Origin: Porodaedalea pini
Taxonomy: Eukaryota > Basidiomycota > Agaricomycetes > Hymenochaetales > Hymenochaetaceae
Assembly: GCA_002794775.1 (NCBI GenBank)
Contig: NBAY01000063.1
Span: 186,001-250,000, forward strand
Reading direction: 5' to 3'
Length of the DNA stretch: 64,000 nucleotides
In this document: positions 1 to 11,819 of the stretch, one piece after another
Layout: the number at the start of each line of letters is the position of its first letter
How positions within the stretch are numbered: position 1 is the first letter of the stretch
Translations under genes and position numbers: made by a program
Notes under the pieces: model-generated
What the model was told of the DNA's origin: nothing
The model's database searches: none
Seen by the model: only the letters and a program-made list of their open reading frames with translations

Positions 1-3000
1 CAGGTGGACCTTCTTCCATCGCTTGGGGAACCTGAGTTTGTATGCGCTAGCTCCCACCTTGTTGACGATCTCAAAGGGACCATACCACTTGTCAGCGAGT
101 TTCTTTGTTGGCGAATCTGTGCTGATGTTTTGCCTGTCGAGGAAAACCTTGTCTCCAGCCTTGTACTCCACCAAAGTCCCTGCTGTCCAGTCATGGTAGC
201 ACTTCATGTCGTCTGCCGCCTTGACCAAGTTGTCCTTCACAACACGATGAGTCTCCTTGATGTGCTTCGTGAATTCTTCTGCTGACATGTTGGCAGATGA
301 GGTTCATGTTGTGTCAAAGCTCAAGGGATGACGTCCTGTGTTCGCATAGAAGGGGGACATTTTCGTCGTCGAGTGTTTGCGGTTGTTGTATGCGAACTCT
401 GTGAGGGGGAGCCAGTCCTTCCAGTCCGATTGACGATGGTTAACAAAGAGTTGAAGGTACTGTTTGAGCTCCTGGTTGACACGTTCCATTTGACCATCAG
501 TCTGTGGGTGATACGCCATCAATGGGTTGCCTTCGATGTGTAGGAGTTTGTACAGTTCCTTCATCATCGACACGTCAAACTGCATGCCTCGGTCATGGAT
601 GATCTTTTTTGGCAAGCCATGGAGGCAGAAGACGTGGTCGCGGTACAGCTGAGCCATGCCTTCTGCCGACAACTTTGTCGTCGTCGGGATCACGTGCATC
701 TGTTTTGAGAACCTATCAATGAAGATGCAGATCATGTTGTGCCCCTTGGAGTCCGGGAGCTCTCCAATGAGATCGACTGTGACGATTTCCCAGGGGCCTT
801 CAGGGACTGCATTTGGGTGGAGCGGCTTTGACTTCGACACCCTCAGAGCCTTTGTTCGCTGACAGCGATCACACCCTCGGACATACGCTCGGACATCGGA
901 GAACATTGACGTCCACCAGAAGTCTCGACAGACGAGCTCCACCATCTTCGACACTCCTGGGTGTCCAGCCAGTACCGAGTCATGACATTCTCGCAATACG
1001 GCCTCCTTCATTGACGACAGCACATATACCTTGCCTCTCATCCACCATAACCCATCGACCTCTGTTATCCCTGTCGGCCTCTCCGACTTGTGTTGTGCCC
1101 TCTGCACTTCACCCACTCTGTCCAACACCTCATCACACGACGTCCTCACCACTCCACGATTCAGCCACTTCTCCTTGATGAACACGACGCCGTCGTTGTC
1201 ATCCTTGCCCTCATCATAGCCTGCCTTACGTGACAGTAAATCTGCCTTGCCCATCATCTTCCCTGACTTGTGTTCGAGGTGGAAGTCGAATTCTTCGAGT
1301 TCTGTCTGCCAGCGAGCTTGTCGATAGCTCAGCTTTTGTGCCGACCTGAAGTAGGTGAGGTTGGCGTGATCGGACCAGATCTCAATAGGGTGACGGGCGC
1401 CAAGGAGGTATTGCCTCCACTCCTTGAGTGCCGAAACAATCACGAGCATCTCCTTGTCGTAGATCTCGTAGTTTCGTTCTGCCAGCAGGAGCACTTCTGA
1501 CCTGTAGGCGACTACCCTCCACTTGCCTTCCTGCTTCTGTAACAACACTCCTCCAAGAGTGAAGTTTGATGAGTCCACTTCGATGTGGAAAGGGCCCTCA
1601 TCATTCATGATGGCCAGGACTGGAGGTGAGCAGAGACGTTGTCTCAACTCCTCAAATGCCTCCTGCTGTTCGGTCTCCCATACCCAGTCCTTCTTGCCTG
1701 TCAGTGACATCAGTGGATGGACTACCTTGCTATAGTCCTTGATGAATCGTCGCAGCCAGTTGCCCATGCCGAGGAACTGTTGCAGCTGTTTGAGGTTTTG
1801 TGGGACTGGCCAGTCTGCGATCGCCTCTGTCTTCGCTGGGTCAGCCCTGATTTCGCCATTGCCGATGATGTGTCTGAGGTATTTTACGGTCTTGGCATCG
1901 AACTCGCATTTCTCCGGCTTCAGGTATAGGCCGTTTTCTCGCAAGATCTGAAGGATGCACCTCGACATCTCAATATGTTCCTCGAGAGTTTGCGAAAGGA
2001 TGAGGATGTCGTCGAGATAGACGATGATCAGGTTATCATATATTAGCCCTTTGAAGATGTGGTTGACGAAGGCTTGGAATGTTGCTGGTGCATTGCAAAG
2101 ACCAAAGAACATGACCGTCGGTTCAAAGAGACCCATATTTGTGCGAAAGGCTGCCTTCCACTCATCGCCTTCGCGGATCCAGATGTTGTAGTATCCCCAG
2201 CAAAGGTCAAGCTTAGTGATGTACTTTGCTTTCTTGACCTTGTCGACGAGTTCATCAATGAGAGGGAGGGGATACTTATTCTTGATTGTACCATCATTGA
2301 GCTTACGGTAATCCTGAATCAGGCGTAGTGACTTGTCGGCCTTCTTGATGAAGAAGAAGGGCGACACCATGGGCGATATTGATCGTCAAATACGACCAGA
2401 CTTCAAGTTCTCATCGAGGAAGTCCTTTAGCAATTGTTGCTCAGTTTGCGTGAGCGGATAGATCTTGCAATCGCTAGGTTTGAAGTTGGGCTTCAAGTTG
2501 ATGACGTGGTCCCAGGGTCGATGTTCTGGCAGCTTCTCAAAGCCTTTCTCACTGAAGACGTCAGCGTAGTCATTGAGGTATGCAGGCCAGGACGTCTTGT
2601 CCATTCGCACCTCTCTCACCCTCCTCATCTCTTCCACAGCCTTTTCCACCTTCCGCACGTCTTCTTTCACATCCCTCTCGACCGCACATTCGATTGGACA
2701 GTGGGTGAAGTCGAGCATACCCGTCTTCCAGTCGACCTCAGGATTGTGACGTCAAAGCCAGTCGTACCCTAGGAATATATTAGACGATGCCAGTGAGGTC
2801 ACTGCAAGGACGATTTGTTCCGTATGATGGCCGATTGTAAGTTCAACATCAACATACTTCTCGATCAACCTGGCCTCGTTGTGCATACCGTCGGCATTGA
2901 GCACTGCAAGGGGTCGGATATAATGTTTCGTCTCTAACCCGTACCTTTCGACGAATCTTACATCGATGCACAACCCTGTGCACCCCGAATCTACAAGGGC

Positions 3001-3276
3001 GTGCACATCCACCTCCCTCACTTCACCCGCTACGCTGTGTCCGATGTTCAGGAGAAGGTCCAGCTGGCGTCCGCCAGTTCCTCTCATGAACAGCTGTTCA
3101 TATTCTTTCTCTTCATTCACATCGGTGGGGACTTCGTAATCGGAAAAACCATCGACGTCATTTGCATCTTCGTACTGTACAGACGGTTGGTTATATTTTA
3201 TTGAGTCTGATTCCGAAACCCCTTGTTCTTCCCGGTCAGTCGCCCTGATGGCTACGCCTGACCACTCGCAAAACCC
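1..3276 (-). pseudogene. pol: Element A pol polyprotein, degenerate
   Basis: Aspartic protease, reverse transcriptase, RNase H and integrase of a chromovirus, read right to left. The protease D-S-G motif is near 2990-3005, the RT motif YLDD at about 2003-2026, RNase H at about 1290-1700, the integrase zinc-binding and catalytic core at about 400-1020, and the integrase C-terminal (GPY/F) part at 1-290. The chromodomain is beyond the left edge. In-frame TGA stops at 304-306, 2386-2388 and 2752-2754 each stand where intact sister copies have CGA (Arg). No frameshift is needed to follow the polyprotein, so decay seems to be mainly by point mutation. Confidence 0.9.
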
Positions 3277-4225
3277 TGCAAGTTGACAACCTCTTCGTCA
3301 ACGCCTTCTTCCTCCACATAGTCCTCCACAGTTGACCTCTGAGTGTCTATGACTTCCTCAAAGGCCGATTCCTTCATCGCACCCAGCTCATTGGCAAGAA
3401 GACGACGCTCGCCTGGTGCCATCATTTGCAGCATGCACTGCACAATTGTCTTCCCTTGCAGGCACATGTCCTTGAAGTGGCTGAGTTTACCACAGATCCA
3501 GCACGCCCTCGTTCATTGCGCCTCGTTCATTGAGACGTCCATTGGCTGGCCAGCACCTCCAAAAGTGACTCCAGTCACGTCACGTTTGTCCACGTGGGGG
3601 GTCGGGGGCTGTCAATGAATCGGGGGTGCCTGTTGTTGCTGGCGTGGTGGAAGTGGGAACGCATGACCTCATTGTATCACATGGATCTGTTGTTTGCCAC
3701 AATCAATCTCGATGGCCTTCTTCTTCCAGTCGTTGTACGTCGTTGGGACCGGCGTCGACCTCAACACCCCTCGGACCACCTCGATGTTCATCGTGCATTT
3801 TAGACGGTCGCAGATGATGCTGTTGTCCATCAGTCCTGCTCTCGTGATGATGACATTGAGCTTCTGGAAAAACTCGTCGGCGGTGAGGTCCTTCTGAACC
3901 TTGGTTCGGAATTCTGCTAGTGCTTTTTCCTTCCGGTTCGGGTCATCGAACAAGGCATCTAGGCGCTCCTGGAACCTTGTCCAGCTGTTGGTGAAGGTCA
4001 CGATTCCTGCTGTCGTCGACTCCTCCATGTAGTTTTGCACCCACGTCACTGCATTGCCACCCTTTAGGTAGGAGAGAGCAATGTAGATCTTGCTCTCAGA
4101 CGTCGGGTACTGGTTCGGGTTTGCCGAGACAAAGAGGAGGACCTCGCATTTGAAGTCCAGGTAGTCGTCGCCGCCAGTGAATTCACGTGGCCGGGCGACG
4201 TCGATGTTGGGGGTCGGGGGGTTAG
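3252..4225 (-). pseudogene. gag: Element A gag, C-terminal part, degenerate
   Basis: Capsid and nucleocapsid part of gag, matching the intact gag of elements D and G. The capsid-like segment is at 3669-4225. The CCHC zinc knuckle is near 3480-3515 and is preceded by an in-frame TGA in place of CGA; another stop lies near 3617. The gag end contains GGGTTTT at 3270-3276 (minus strand), the predicted -1 frameshift site. The gene is cut at 4225 by element B and its N-terminal part is at 10506-10790. Confidence 0.85.
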
Positions 4226-4650
4226 TGTCAGAACTCAAACTTTCACCCTTTCTTTATTTCCCCTTTCCCTTTTCCTTTTCTTTTAACCACTCCTTCTTAT
4301 TATCTTTAATCATCTTTCCAATCACTTCCCACACTCCCTTCACACGACCTTCATTCGTTCCATTCCCGCTCGTTATGTAATGTTAGGTAATATAGTCTCA
4401 CGGTCATCGCTATATAAGGTCTCAGGAATCGCATGAACTCCTTGTTCTGCTTTTCCTCTTACCTCCACAATGACCTAGGTGAGACTCGTCCCCCTTGTAT
4501 TAGTTTAGACTTGTATTAATCCTCTTACCTCCACGACGACCTAGCCTGAGTGAAGTGTGTCCCGAGTCCCCGCTCGAGTATAGCACGTCCCAGACGACAG
4601 TCAGCAGAGGCCTGCCCAGTCCGAGTTGTCTCCCGGACTCCCGTCTAACA
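4226..4650 (+). repeat. Element B 5' LTR
   Basis: A 425-bp LTR with a pyrimidine-rich start, TATATAAGG at 4411-4419 and the predicted transcript start GTTCTGCTTTT at 4444-4454, 33 bp downstream of the TATA box. A roughly 24-bp direct repeat begins just after the start site and recurs about 65 bp later. Confidence 0.93.
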
Positions 4651-5357
4651 TAAAAGCAGAACTCCACCCAGGCTCATCCCCAGCGTACGTCGTCGCTGTC
4701 AACTCGCCTTCACTCAGTCTAGAGGAGCGCTCCCCTCGAAGGACCTGACGTGTAAACCCCCTAAACGACAACCCTCAACCCTGCCTGGACGTTTTCGGAC
4801 GTTCGTGTATTACATAATCACTCCAACCGACCTTTCCCGACCCTGGCTCTCCGGATTAGCCTCTGGTGGAGCACGCACCTGACGTGGACGTGGGTGACCA
4901 GACAAGTACAAACCTCGACGACAATCTCGTTTGTGATCTCGCTCGGCTCCTACCGCCTCGTCATCAACTTCGTCGACAAACCCATTCAACGTTGGCGTAA
5001 CCCTGTATCGAACTCGCAGCCCATCCCTGTTCCCCCTCCGGTCTAGTCAAGATAGATCTCACAGAGGAACAACAGCGGGCGCTACCCTCATCGTCGCGGT
5101 TTGACCCTGACCGCGCTTCGTACGTCGTAACTGACAGCGAGAACGTCACCCACGACCTCTGGTGGAGCGACATCAGACATGCTTGGTACTCGACTAACGA
5201 GCAAGCTCAGCAAGTTCGGTGGGTGCCTAGAACTCAATGCGCGCCATTATCACTGACGGTCTCGACATTGTCGGTCATCCTCCCAAGTGAACCAGGAGGT
5301 TATCGTACGCCCCGTAGAGACTCATCGCCGCCGACACCTCCCGAACACCTGTCCCGC
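4651..5357 (+). other. Element B leader with self-priming site and AUG-less open frame
   Basis: AAAAGCAGAAC at 4652-4662 is the reverse complement of the predicted RNA 5' end at 4444-4454. A 10-bp palindrome GGAGCGCTCC lies at 4724-4733. From about 5050 the gag frame is open upstream of the first ATG (5358), and the encoded residues are conserved with D and G by conservative changes, including an IWWS/LWWS-type tryptophan pair. How this extension would be translated is not visible. Confidence 0.7.
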
Positions 5358-6452
5358 ATGCCCGCACCGACAATGTCGATGTCTACGGGTTTCACTCAAC
5401 AACAACAACGAGAGCTCGCGGCGTTAATCGCTGCGGCCTTCACTCAACAAGTGGCAAATGCCCCTGCTATGCAAACCTCGGATGCTCCACCCCCCAACAT
5501 TGACGTCGCCTGGCCACACGAATTCGCTGGCAGTGACGATTACCTTGACTTCAAGCGCAAAGTTCTACTCTTCGTATCGGCGAACCCCACGAGGTACCCC
5601 TCGTCGTTGAGCAAGATCTACGTCGCGCTCTCCTATCTCAAGGGTGGCAACGCGTCGACATGGGTGCAGAATTACGTTCAGGAGTTCATGACGAACAGCA
5701 TTGTGAGCTTCACAGATAGCTGGACAAGGTTCCAGGAATGACTGGATGCATCCTTCAACAACCCGAACAGAAAGGAGAAGGCGTTGAAGAAGTTCCGAGA
5801 AAAGACCCAGAAGGACCTCTCTGCTGATGAGTTCTTCCAAGACCTCGACGTAATCATCAAAGCAGCAGAGCTAACAGACAATGGTGTCATCTGCGATCGC
5901 CTACAGCGCGCAATGAACATCGAGGTAGTCCGTGGAGTGCTAAGGTCGACGCCAGTCCCAATGAAGTACAAAGACTGGAAAAAGAAGGCTGTCGAAATCA
6001 ATCGTGGTGAACAGCAGATCCGCACCATCCAACGAGGCTGTGCACTACCCCCCACGTGCCCACAGCAACAGCAGGCGCCGCCCATCCGTCGTCCATTCAC
6101 AGCCCCCCACATCGACAAGCGCGATGCGACTGGTGTCACCTTTGGAGGTGCCGGTCAGCCAATGGACGTCTCAATGAACGAGGCGCAACGACAACGCGCA
6201 TGCTGGATTTGCGGTGGGCTGGACCACTTTAAGAGCAAGTGCCTGCAGGGGAAGTCGATCATCCAGCGCATGCTGGAACTGATGGCACCAGGCGAACGTC
6301 GTATCCTCGCCGACGAGCTCGGCACAATGAAGGAATCAGCATTCGAGGAAGTCGTAGACACTCGAAGGTCGACTGTGGAGGATTATGTGGAGGAAGAAGA
6401 CAACGATGAAGAGGTCGTCGACTCGCAGGGTTTTGCGAAGGGTCAGGCGTAG
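5358..6452 (+). pseudogene. gag: Element B gag with one nonsense codon
   Basis: Gag of about 360 residues beginning at the first in-frame ATG (5358). A capsid-like region is followed by a basic, glutamine- and proline-rich linker and one CCHC knuckle (C-X2-C-X4-H-X4-C) near 6202-6245. The frame is interrupted by TGA at 5739-5741 where D and G have CGA. The gag stop is TAG at 6450-6452, preceded by GGGTTTT at 6428-6434. This copy is more diverged from D and G than they are from each other. Confidence 0.88.
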
Positions 6453-9400
6453 TCATTGGGACAACTGACCGAGAAGAACAAGGGACTTCGAATCCAGATT
6501 CGCTAAAATATAACCAACTGTCTGTACAATACGTAGATGCAAATGACGTCGATGGTTTTTCCAATTACGAAGTCCCCACTGGTGTGAATAAAAATGAGGA
6601 GTACGAGCAGCTGTTCATGAGAGGAACTGGCGGATGCCAGCTGGACCTTCTCCTGAATGTCGGACAAAGCGTAGTGGGCAAAGTGAGAGAGGTGGACGTG
6701 CACACCCTTGTGGACTCGGGGTGTACAGGATCATGCATCGACGTGAGGTTCGTTGAACGGTATGGGTTGGAGACGAAGCGTTACATCCAACCCCTCGCAG
6801 TACTCAATGCCGACGGCACACACAACGAGGCTGGGTTGATCGAAGAATACATTGAAGTCGAGCTCATGATCGGCCACCACAAAGAAAGGATTGTCCTTGC
6901 GGTAACGTCCCTAGCATCGTCAAACATATTCCTGGGGTACGACTGGCTTCGACGTCATAACCCTGAGATTGACTGGAAAACGGGTTCAATTGAATTCACT
7001 CGCTGTCCAGAGGAATGTGCGATTGAGAGGGAGTTGGTGGAGGACCTGGGCAAGGTGAAGGAGGTGGTAGAACAAATGAGGAGGGTGAGTGAGACGCGAA
7101 TGGACAAGGCGTCCTGGCCCGTGTACCTCAATGACTACACCGACGTTTTCAGCGAAAAAGGCTTCGAGAAGCTGCCAGAACACCAACCCTGGGATCATGT
7201 CATCGACTTGAAGCCCGACTTCAAACCGAGCAACTGTAAGATCTACCCGCTCACGCCAACGGAGCAACAGTCACTCAAGGACTTCCTCGATGAGAATTTG
7301 AAGTCTGGTCGCATCCGACGATCGATATCGCCCATGGCGTCACCTTTCTTCTTCATTAAGAAAGCCGACAAATCGCTACGCCCAATCCAGGATTACCGTA
7401 AGCTCAATGATGGTACGATCAAGAACAAGTATCCCCTCCCTCTCATTGACGAACTCATCGACAAGGTCAAGAAAGCGAAGTACATCACTAAGCTTGACCT
7501 TCGCTGGGGGTACTACAATATCCGGATCCGTGAGGGTGACAAATGGAAAGCAGCATTTCACACAAACATGGGCCTCTTCGAACCAACGGTCATGTTCTTT
7601 GGCCTTTGCAATGCGCCGGCCACATTCCAGGCTTTTGTCAACCACATCTTCAAGGACCTGATCTACGCTAACCTGATCATCGTATACCTCGACGACATCC
7701 TAATCCTCTCAGAAACCATTGAGGAGCATATCGATACGTCGAGGCGCGTACTCCAGATCCTCTGAGAGAACGGCCTGTATCTGAAGCTGGAGAAGTGCGA
7801 ATTTGATGCCAAAGTCATCAAGTACCTCGGTCACATCATTGGCAACGGCGAGATCAGGGCTGACCCGGCAAAGATGGACGCGATTGCAAACTGGCCTGTC
7901 CCATGAAACCTCAAGGAGCTGCAACAGTTCCTCGGCATGGGAAACTGGCTGAGACGGTTTATTAAGGACTACAGCAAAGTGGTCCGACCGTTGACATTGT
8001 TAACAGGCAAGAAGGACTGGGTATGGGAGACCGAACAGCAGGAAGTGTTCGAGGAGCTGAGACGACGTCTCTGCTCACCTCCAGTCCTAGCCATTGCCAA
8101 TGACGAGGGTCCTTTCCGCGTGGAGGCGGACTCGTCAAACTTTGCACTCGGCGGCGTGTTGTTGCAGAAGCAGGAAGGAAAGTGGAGGGTGATCGCCTAT
8201 AGATCAGAGGCACTCGAACCAGTGGAACGAAACTATGAGATCTACGACAAGGAGATGCTCGCAATCATTTCAGCACTCAAGGAGTGGCGGCAGTACCTCC
8301 TTGGCACTCGCCACAAGATCGAAATCTGGTCCAACCACGCCAACCTCACCTACTTCAGGTCAGCACAGAAGTTGAGCTATCGTCAAGCTCGCTGGTGAAC
8401 CGAACTCGAAGAATTCGACTTCCACCTCGAACACAAGTCAGGGAAGACGATGGGCAAGGCCGACTTGCTGTCACGCATGGCGGGCTATGATCAGGGCAAG
8501 GATGACAACGACGGCGTCGTGTTCATCAAGGATAAGTGGCTGAACCGTGGGGTAGTGCAAACATCGCGCGATGAGATGGTAGAACAAGTGGGTGAAGCAC
8601 AGAGGGTGCAGGACAAGTCGGAAAGGCCGACGAACATGACGGAAGTCTACGGGTTGTGGCGGATGAAAGGCAAGATATATGTTCCGTCAACAATGAAGGA
8701 GGCCATGTTACGAGAGTGCCATGACTCGGTACTGGCTGGTCATCTGGGAGCATCGAAGACAGTAGAGCTCATCCATCACGATTTCTGGTGGGCGTCGATG
8801 TTCTCCAACGTCCGAGCGTACGTCCGAGGATGCGACCGCTGTCAACGGACGAAAGCCTTAAGAACGTCGAGGTCGAGGCCACTTCATCCAAACGCAGTCC
8901 CTGAAGGTCCTTGGGAAATCGTCACGGCCGACCTAATTGGAGAGCTCCCGGACTCTAAGGGACACAATGCGATCTGCATCTTTGTGGACAGGTTCTCGAA
9001 GCAGATGCATGCAATCCCGACGACGACGAAATTGTCAGCGAAAGGTATGGCTCAGTTATACCGCGACCACGTCTTCCGTCTCCATGGCCTACCAAAGAAG
9101 ATCATCCACGACTGAGGCACGCAGTTCAATGCATCAATGATGAAGGAGCTGTACAATCTCCTGCACATCGAAGGCAACCCGTCAACCGCGTACCACCCAC
9201 AAACGGATGGTCAGACAGAACGTGTCAACCAAGAGCTCGAACAGTATCTCCGACTCTTTGTTAACCATCGGCAATCAGACTGGAAAGACTGGCTCCCTCT
9301 CGCAGAGTTCGCTTACAATAACCGCGAACACTCGGTGACGAAAATGTCACCCTTCTACGCGAACACCGGACGTCACCCTAAGAGCTTCGACACCGTACGA

Positions 9401-10080
9401 ACTTCCTCTGCCAACATGTCGGCGGAAGAATTCGCGAAGCACATCAAGGAGACTCATCGTGTAGCAAAGGACAATCTGGTCAAGGCAGCAGAGGACATGA
9501 AGCGCTACCATGACCGGACAGCAGGGGCTTCGGTGGAGTACAAGGCTGGAGACAAGATTTTCCTTGACAGGCGAAACATCAGCACAGACTCACCAATGAA
9601 GAAGCTAGCGGACAAGTGGTATGGTCCCTTCGAGATCGTCAACAAGGTGGGAGTGAGCACATACAAGCTCAAGCTCCCAAAGCGATGGAAGAAGGTCCAC
9701 CCAGTCTTCAATGAGGCCCTGCTGAAACCTGCAGTTGAACCGTCCTTCAAAAGTCAGAAACAACAGCCGCCACCGCCACCTGACATCGTCGACAACGAGG
9801 AAGAGTACGAGATTGAGGAAGTCCTGGACTCGCGTCTGCACCAAGGGAAGCTACAATACCTCGTCAAGTGGGTTGGCTACAACGAACTGACATGGCAGCC
9901 CGAGATGGACTTTGGCGAGAACGCAAAGGAGGCGATTGCTGAATTCTATTGAAAACACCCTGGCGCCCCTTGAAAACTCGAAATTCCTCGCCAACGACTT
10001 CGCCCACGCTTCATCGACACCGAACCAGACGACCGTGATCTTGGTTGGTCGGGACGCCCAACCTTGAGGGGGGGGGGTAA
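6434..10080 (+). pseudogene. pol: Element B pol with several nonsense codons
   Basis: Pol lies in the -1 frame relative to gag. The order is protease (D-S-G near 6715), RT (YLDD near 7688), RNase H (about 8000-8450), integrase (zinc-binding H-H-C-C from about 8717, catalytic core to about 9250), GPY/F region (about 9620-9730) and chromodomain (about 9800-9950). In-frame TGA stops lie at 7763-7765, 7904-7906, 8396-8398, 9113-9115 and 9950-9952, the first four clearly at former CGA codons. A G-rich polypurine tract with ten G residues precedes the 3' LTR. Confidence 0.9.
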
Positions 10081-10505
10081 TGTCAGAACTCGAACTTTCA
10101 CCCTTTCTTTATTTCCCCTTTCCCTTTTCCTTTTCTTTTAACCGCTCCTTCTTATTATCTTTAATCATCTTTCCAATCACTTCCCACACTCCCTTCACAC
10201 GACCTTCATTCGTTCCATTCCTGCTCGTTATGTAATGTTAGGTAATATAGTCTCACAGTCGTCGCTATATAAGGTCTCAGGAATCGCATGAACTCCTTGT
10301 TCTGCTTTTCCTCTTACCTCCGCGACGACCTAGGTGAGACTCGTCCCCCTTGTATTAGTTTAGACTTGTATTAATCCTCTTACCTCCACGACGACCTAGC
10401 CTGAGTGAAGCATGTCCCGAGTCCCCGCTCGAGTATAGCACGTCCCAGACGACAGTCAGCAGAGGCCTGCCCAGTCCAAGTCGTCTCCCGGACTCCCACC
10501 TAACA
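10081..10505 (+). repeat. Element B 3' LTR
   Basis: Same 425-bp length as the 5' LTR and colinear with it, ending TAACA directly before the second GTTAG duplication (10506-10510). Confidence 0.95.
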
Positions 10506-10790
10506 GTTAGCTGCCGCGACTGGTGCCGGGGTGTTGTTCACCTGATGGGCAAAGGCATTTGCAATGATGGCCACCATCTGCTCCATCTGCTGCTGACTGA
10601 AACCTCCTGCTGACATTGCGGGTTCAGGCGTGGGCATCGAAGGTTCAGGAGGGGTTGGCGGTGAAAGATCTCTACGTGTCTCACGGTAGGGTCCTGGAGT
10701 CAGTGGTAAGTTGATGGTAGACATTGACGGTGCAGGTGATGACAGGACAGCTGGGGGCCACCTAGCTCTCCTTCCTTCTTCATTCGTCAA
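10506..10790 (-). pseudogene. gag: Element A gag, N-terminal fragment
   Basis: The N-terminal end of the interrupted gag, including the conserved segment beginning M-S-A-G-G-F and glutamine-rich residues. Upstream the frame stays open into a conserved extension without an ATG (towards about 10930), as in the other copies. It ends where element B entered. Confidence 0.85.
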
Positions 10791-11394
10791 ATACCAGCTA
10801 TGCCGGATCTCACTCCACCAGATGTCATATGTAATGCTGCTGTTGTTGGTCGCGACATAACTTGGTCAGTCTGGATCCCAACAGCCTGATGCAGGGAGGG
10901 CCCATTGCTGTTCGTCAGTGAGATCTATCTTGGCAATGGTGGAGGGACAGGGATCAGTTGTGCATTTGATCCGGGGTTATGCCAACGTTGAATGGGTTCA
11001 TTGGCGAAGTTGATAATGAGATGGAAGGATGCGGCAGTGATAACAATCGACAACGATGTCGACGACTGTACACGTAACGTCACCCACGTCCAGGTTAAAT
11101 GGTTCCTCCACCAAAGGGAGATGTGGAGGGCCAGGGTGGGAGAGAGTTTCCCAATCAGGGCGTCAACTTGCCTAAGGTCGAGTTGGTGTCCAAATGTGGT
11201 AATGGTCGGGAAAAGTCGGTTGAAAGGTTATGTAATACACAAACATCTGAAAACGTCCGGGTGGGGTTGAGGGTTGTCATTTAAGGGGTTTACACGTCAA
11301 GTCCGTCGAGGGGAGCGCTCCTCTAGACTGAGTGAAGGCGAGTCGACAGCGACAACGTACGCTGGGGATGAGCCTGGGTGGGGTTCTGCTTTTA
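10791..11394 (-). other. Element A leader and self-priming site
   Basis: Leader between the gag N-terminus and the 5' LTR. On the minus strand the LTR is followed by the 11-base self-priming complement (plus-strand GTTCTGCTTTT at 11383-11393). The palindrome GGAGCGCTCC recurs near 11313-11322. No independent gene is seen. Confidence 0.75.
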
Positions 11395-11819
11395 TGTTAG
11401 GCGGGAGTCCGGGAGACAGCTCGGACTGGGCAGGCCTCGGCTGACTGTTGTCTGGGATGTGCTATACTCAAGCGGGAACTCAGGACATGCTTACTCAGGC
11501 TAGGTCATTGTGGAGGTAAGAGGATTAATACAAGTCTACACTAACACAAGGGGGACGAGTCTCACCTAGGTCGTCGCGGAGGTAAGAGGAAAAGCAGAAC
11601 AAGGAGTTCATGCGATTCCTGAGACCTTATATAGCAGCGACCGTGAGACTATATTATCTAATGTTACATAAACAAACAGAATGGAACAAATGAAGGTCAT
11701 GTGGAGGGAGTGTGGGAAATGATTGAAAAGACGATTAAATATAATGAAAAGGAGCGGTTAAAAGAAAAGAAATGGTAAAAGGGAAAATAAAAGAAAAGGT
11801 AAAAGTTCGAGTTCTAACA
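11395..11819 (-). repeat. Element A 5' LTR
   Basis: A 425-bp LTR in reverse orientation, TGTTAG at its left edge and TAACA at its right edge. It directly abuts element C pol sequence at 11820. Confidence 0.93.

Larger units (their letters stand above)
4226..10505 (+). mobile_element. Element B: complete but degenerate Ty3/Gypsy chromovirus
   Basis: LTRs of 425 bp at both ends (4226-4650 and 10081-10505) starting TGTCAG and ending TAACA, with a 5-bp target duplication GTTAG at 4221-4225 and 10506-10510. Inside are a leader, gag and pol in the standard order protease, RT, RNase H, integrase, chromodomain. By eye the two LTRs differ at about 14 positions, all transitions and mostly at CpG. Gag has one and pol at least five CGA-to-TGA type stops, so the copy is dead. 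It is inserted in gag of element A in the opposite orientation. Confidence 0.95.
1..11819 (-). mobile_element. Element A: Ty3/Gypsy chromovirus, 3' end outside window, split by element B
   Basis: Minus-strand LTR retrotransposon of the main family in this window. Its 5' LTR is at 11395-11819, its leader and gag N-terminus at 10506-11394, and the rest of gag and all visible pol at 1-4225. The 3' LTR lies left of the window. Element B (4226-10505) sits inside gag; joining 4225 to the base after the second GTTAG copy restores the gag sequence. A itself lies inside the pol of element C, which resumes at 11820. It is degenerate, with several CGA-to-TGA stops, so it cannot encode its own proteins. 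Confidence 0.93.
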
